Assembly (NCBI RefSeq): GCF_000178855.1
Contig: NZ_ADVG01000002.1
Coordinates: forward strand, 496,001 to 560,000
Length of the DNA: 64,000 bases
Source: Ktedonobacter racemifer DSM 44963
GTDB lineage: Bacteria > Chloroflexota > Ktedonobacteria > Ktedonobacterales > Ktedonobacteraceae
Direction: 5' to 3'
Below are positions 62,925 through 64,000 of the stretch, in pieces (within the stretch, counting starts at the first letter, position 1; each line of letters starts with the position of its first letter). The translations under genes and the position numbers were made by a program. Below the pieces are notes generated by a model, which ran no database searches, was not told the origin of the DNA, and worked only from the letters and a program-made list of their open reading frames with translations.

Positions 62925-63077
62925 ATGTATTACCTTGACTCTAGAGAAATGGAGGGGTTTCTCTGGCACTCCAAAGAGTGTAGTCTGCTTATTTCTCGAC
63001 GCTCTCACATCATTGGAGTATTCATCTTAAGATCAGAGCAGGAATGCGTCTTCATTCTCAGGGATCGAGGTATGTGA
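62925..63077 (+). CDS. Small 50-residue hypothetical protein
   Basis: ATG 62925 is 8 bases after AAGGA. The protein reads MYYLDSREMEGFLWHSKECS and ends EQECVFILRDRGM, with two short hydrophobic strands and no membrane helix. It stops 18 bases before the PAS-sensor start, so it could be a translated leader or small partner of that gene. No family was recognised and the frame is short, so it may be chance. Confidence 0.42.
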   Translation: MYYLDSREMEGFLWHSKECSLLISRRSHIIGVFILRSEQECVFILRDRGM

Positions 63078-63095
63078 AAGGGATATGAGCGCGAT

Positions 63096-64000
63096 ATGTC
63101 TCATACAAAGCAGAAAAAACATATCACTCCTGCATCGAATGAGACGCTCCTCACTCTTCTTGAGACGCTTCCCGGTGCCTTGTTTCTTCTCGATGACGAC
63201 GCGACGATTGTGTATGCCAATGCACACGCACAGGCCATGATTGGAGCCACACGAGACGATGTCTGTGGCAAGCCGTTGTGGCGTGGCGCGCCCCAACTGG
63301 TGAGTACATCGCTCTACCAGGCTGTCCAGAAAGCCAAACAGACCCGAGAATCAACCGAAGTGGAGTATATTTCTCCCGGCACCAACAGCTGGCTGCACGC
63401 CTGGCTCTCACCTACAAACGAAGGTCTCTCGATCTTTTTCCAGGAATATCTGGAACCACGGTCCCCCCAGAATGCCTTTAGCCGGAACGAACACATGTAT
63501 CGAGATCTCCTGGAAAGCTTCTCTGATGGGGTCACCATCTTGACCCCTGAGGGGCTAGTTCTCGACATCAATCAGCGTCCCCTGGCCGATGCACACCTCC
63601 AGCGAGAGGAGGTGATTGGCAAACCATTTGCCGACTCCCCAGCATGGTCCCATGACCCTGCTGTCCAACAGCAATTGCGCGCAGCCATTGCGCGAGCTAG
63701 CAGGGGAGAAACCGTGCGCTTTGAGGCCAGAATCCATCCACGAAGTGACCTGTCGCTGGACATTTTGATGACGATTACCTCCCATCGTGATACCAGCCAG
63801 CAGGTCGAGTATCTCATCTGTGCAGGGCGGGATATCACCGAGCGAAAGCGCATCGAAGACGAATTGCGCACCCTGGTCGATGCCATCCCCCACTTTGTGT
63901 GGATCGCAAGACCAGATGGGCATGTCATCTACAACAACCAACGCTTGATCGATTATCTGGCGATACCCCGCGAACAGGTCGAAGGTGATAGCTGGATAGC
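63096..64000 (+). CDS. PAS-domain sensor protein, N-terminal part, runs off the window
   Basis: Open from ATG 63096 to the window edge (about 301 residues). At least three PAS units follow one another: LLETLPGALFLLDDDATIVY (~18-110), LLESFSDGVTILTPEGLVLD (~130-260, ending with the PAC-like AGRDITERKRIEDEL), and LVDAIPHFVWIARPDGHVIY at the right edge. There is no membrane helix, so it is a cytoplasmic sensor. The output domain lies outside; a histidine kinase is most likely from the ITERKRIEDEL linker. AAAGGGA is 13 bases upstream of the start, somewhat far. Confidence 0.85.
   Translation, partial: MSHTKQKKHITPASNETLLTLLETLPGALFLLDDDATIVYANAHAQAMIGATRDDVCGKPLWRGAPQLVSTSLYQAVQKAKQTRESTEVEYISPGTNSWLHAWLSPTNEGLSIFFQEYLEPRSPQNAFSRNEHMYRDLLESFSDGVTILTPEGLVLDINQRPLADAHLQREEVIGKPFADSPAWSHDPAVQQQLRAAIARASRGETVRFEARIHPRSDLSLDILMTITSHRDTSQQVEYLICAGRDITERKRIEDELRTLVDAIPHFVWIARPDGHVIYNNQRLIDYLAIPREQVEGDSWI

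Overview
The window looks like an accessory, carbohydrate-rich chromosomal region of a Ktedonobacteria-type Chloroflexota soil bacterium. That assignment is an inference from gene content: very long MalT-like LuxR regulators with an extra N-terminal domain, sensor kinases with large membrane inputs, secreted glycosidases with CBM2 modules on Thr/Pro linkers, a Tat-lipoprotein sugar ABC system, and a heavy load of tnpB elements. No rRNA, tRNA or CRISPR array was recognised.

Layout. 1-3.7 kb holds a dead MalT-like regulator, broken by a 230-bp MITE and two single-base frameshifts. 4-5.3 kb encodes a secreted phosphodiester-glycosidase-like protein. 5.7-11.1 kb is a nest: a small membrane-protein gene is split by a tnpB element, whose upstream part was itself hit by an ISAs1-type IS and a Tn5/IS50-like IS, each with a clean target duplication. 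11.1-15.5 kb carries an orphan sensor kinase, a tnpB-less IS605-type derivative and a NarL-type two-component pair. 15.6-17.4 kb is a second, uninterrupted copy of the same tnpB element. 17.8-19.9 kb is a flavin redox operon: an exported FMN-binding protein, a collapsed apbE remnant and a membrane RnfD/NqrB-like protein fused to an FNR-type reductase. 20.1-24.0 kb has an IS3 scrap and a third, different tnpB gene that contains a complete group II intron.

24.2-59.5 kb is the polysaccharide-degradation region: GH36, GH30, a GH87-like beta-helix enzyme, a GH-A glycosidase, GH6-CBM2, an arabinofuranosidase-CBM2 with a fourth tnpB element at its 5' end, a secreted HEYSE protein, a GH43 remnant, a LacI regulator, a sugar-binding protein with two permeases, and a GH3 enzyme. 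LacI-type palindromes with an AAACGTT core lie upstream of GH36, the GH43 remnant and lacI, and twice in a gene-free stretch near 28.7 kb, which suggests a local regulon. Between these genes are an intact MalT-like regulator, an ArsR/AHSA1/hydrolase operon with a probably leaderless promoter, an Xre-type membrane protein and a pentapeptide-repeat protein.

59.8-61.8 kb is a fifth tnpB element, interrupted by a ~399-bp IS21-like MITE. The window ends with a nucleotidyltransferase-like gene, a small ORF and the start of a PAS-domain sensor.

Working picture: secreted cellulase, arabinofuranosidase, GH30 and GH87-like enzymes cut plant or fungal wall polymers outside the cell. The ABC system imports oligosaccharides and cytoplasmic GH3/GH36 enzymes finish them, under LacI control. 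Repeated insertions have inactivated at least one regulator, one membrane protein, a GH43 gene and apbE. Several broken genes differ from intact frames by one base in a short homopolymer, so sequencing error remains a live alternative for the frameshifts, but not for the insertions.
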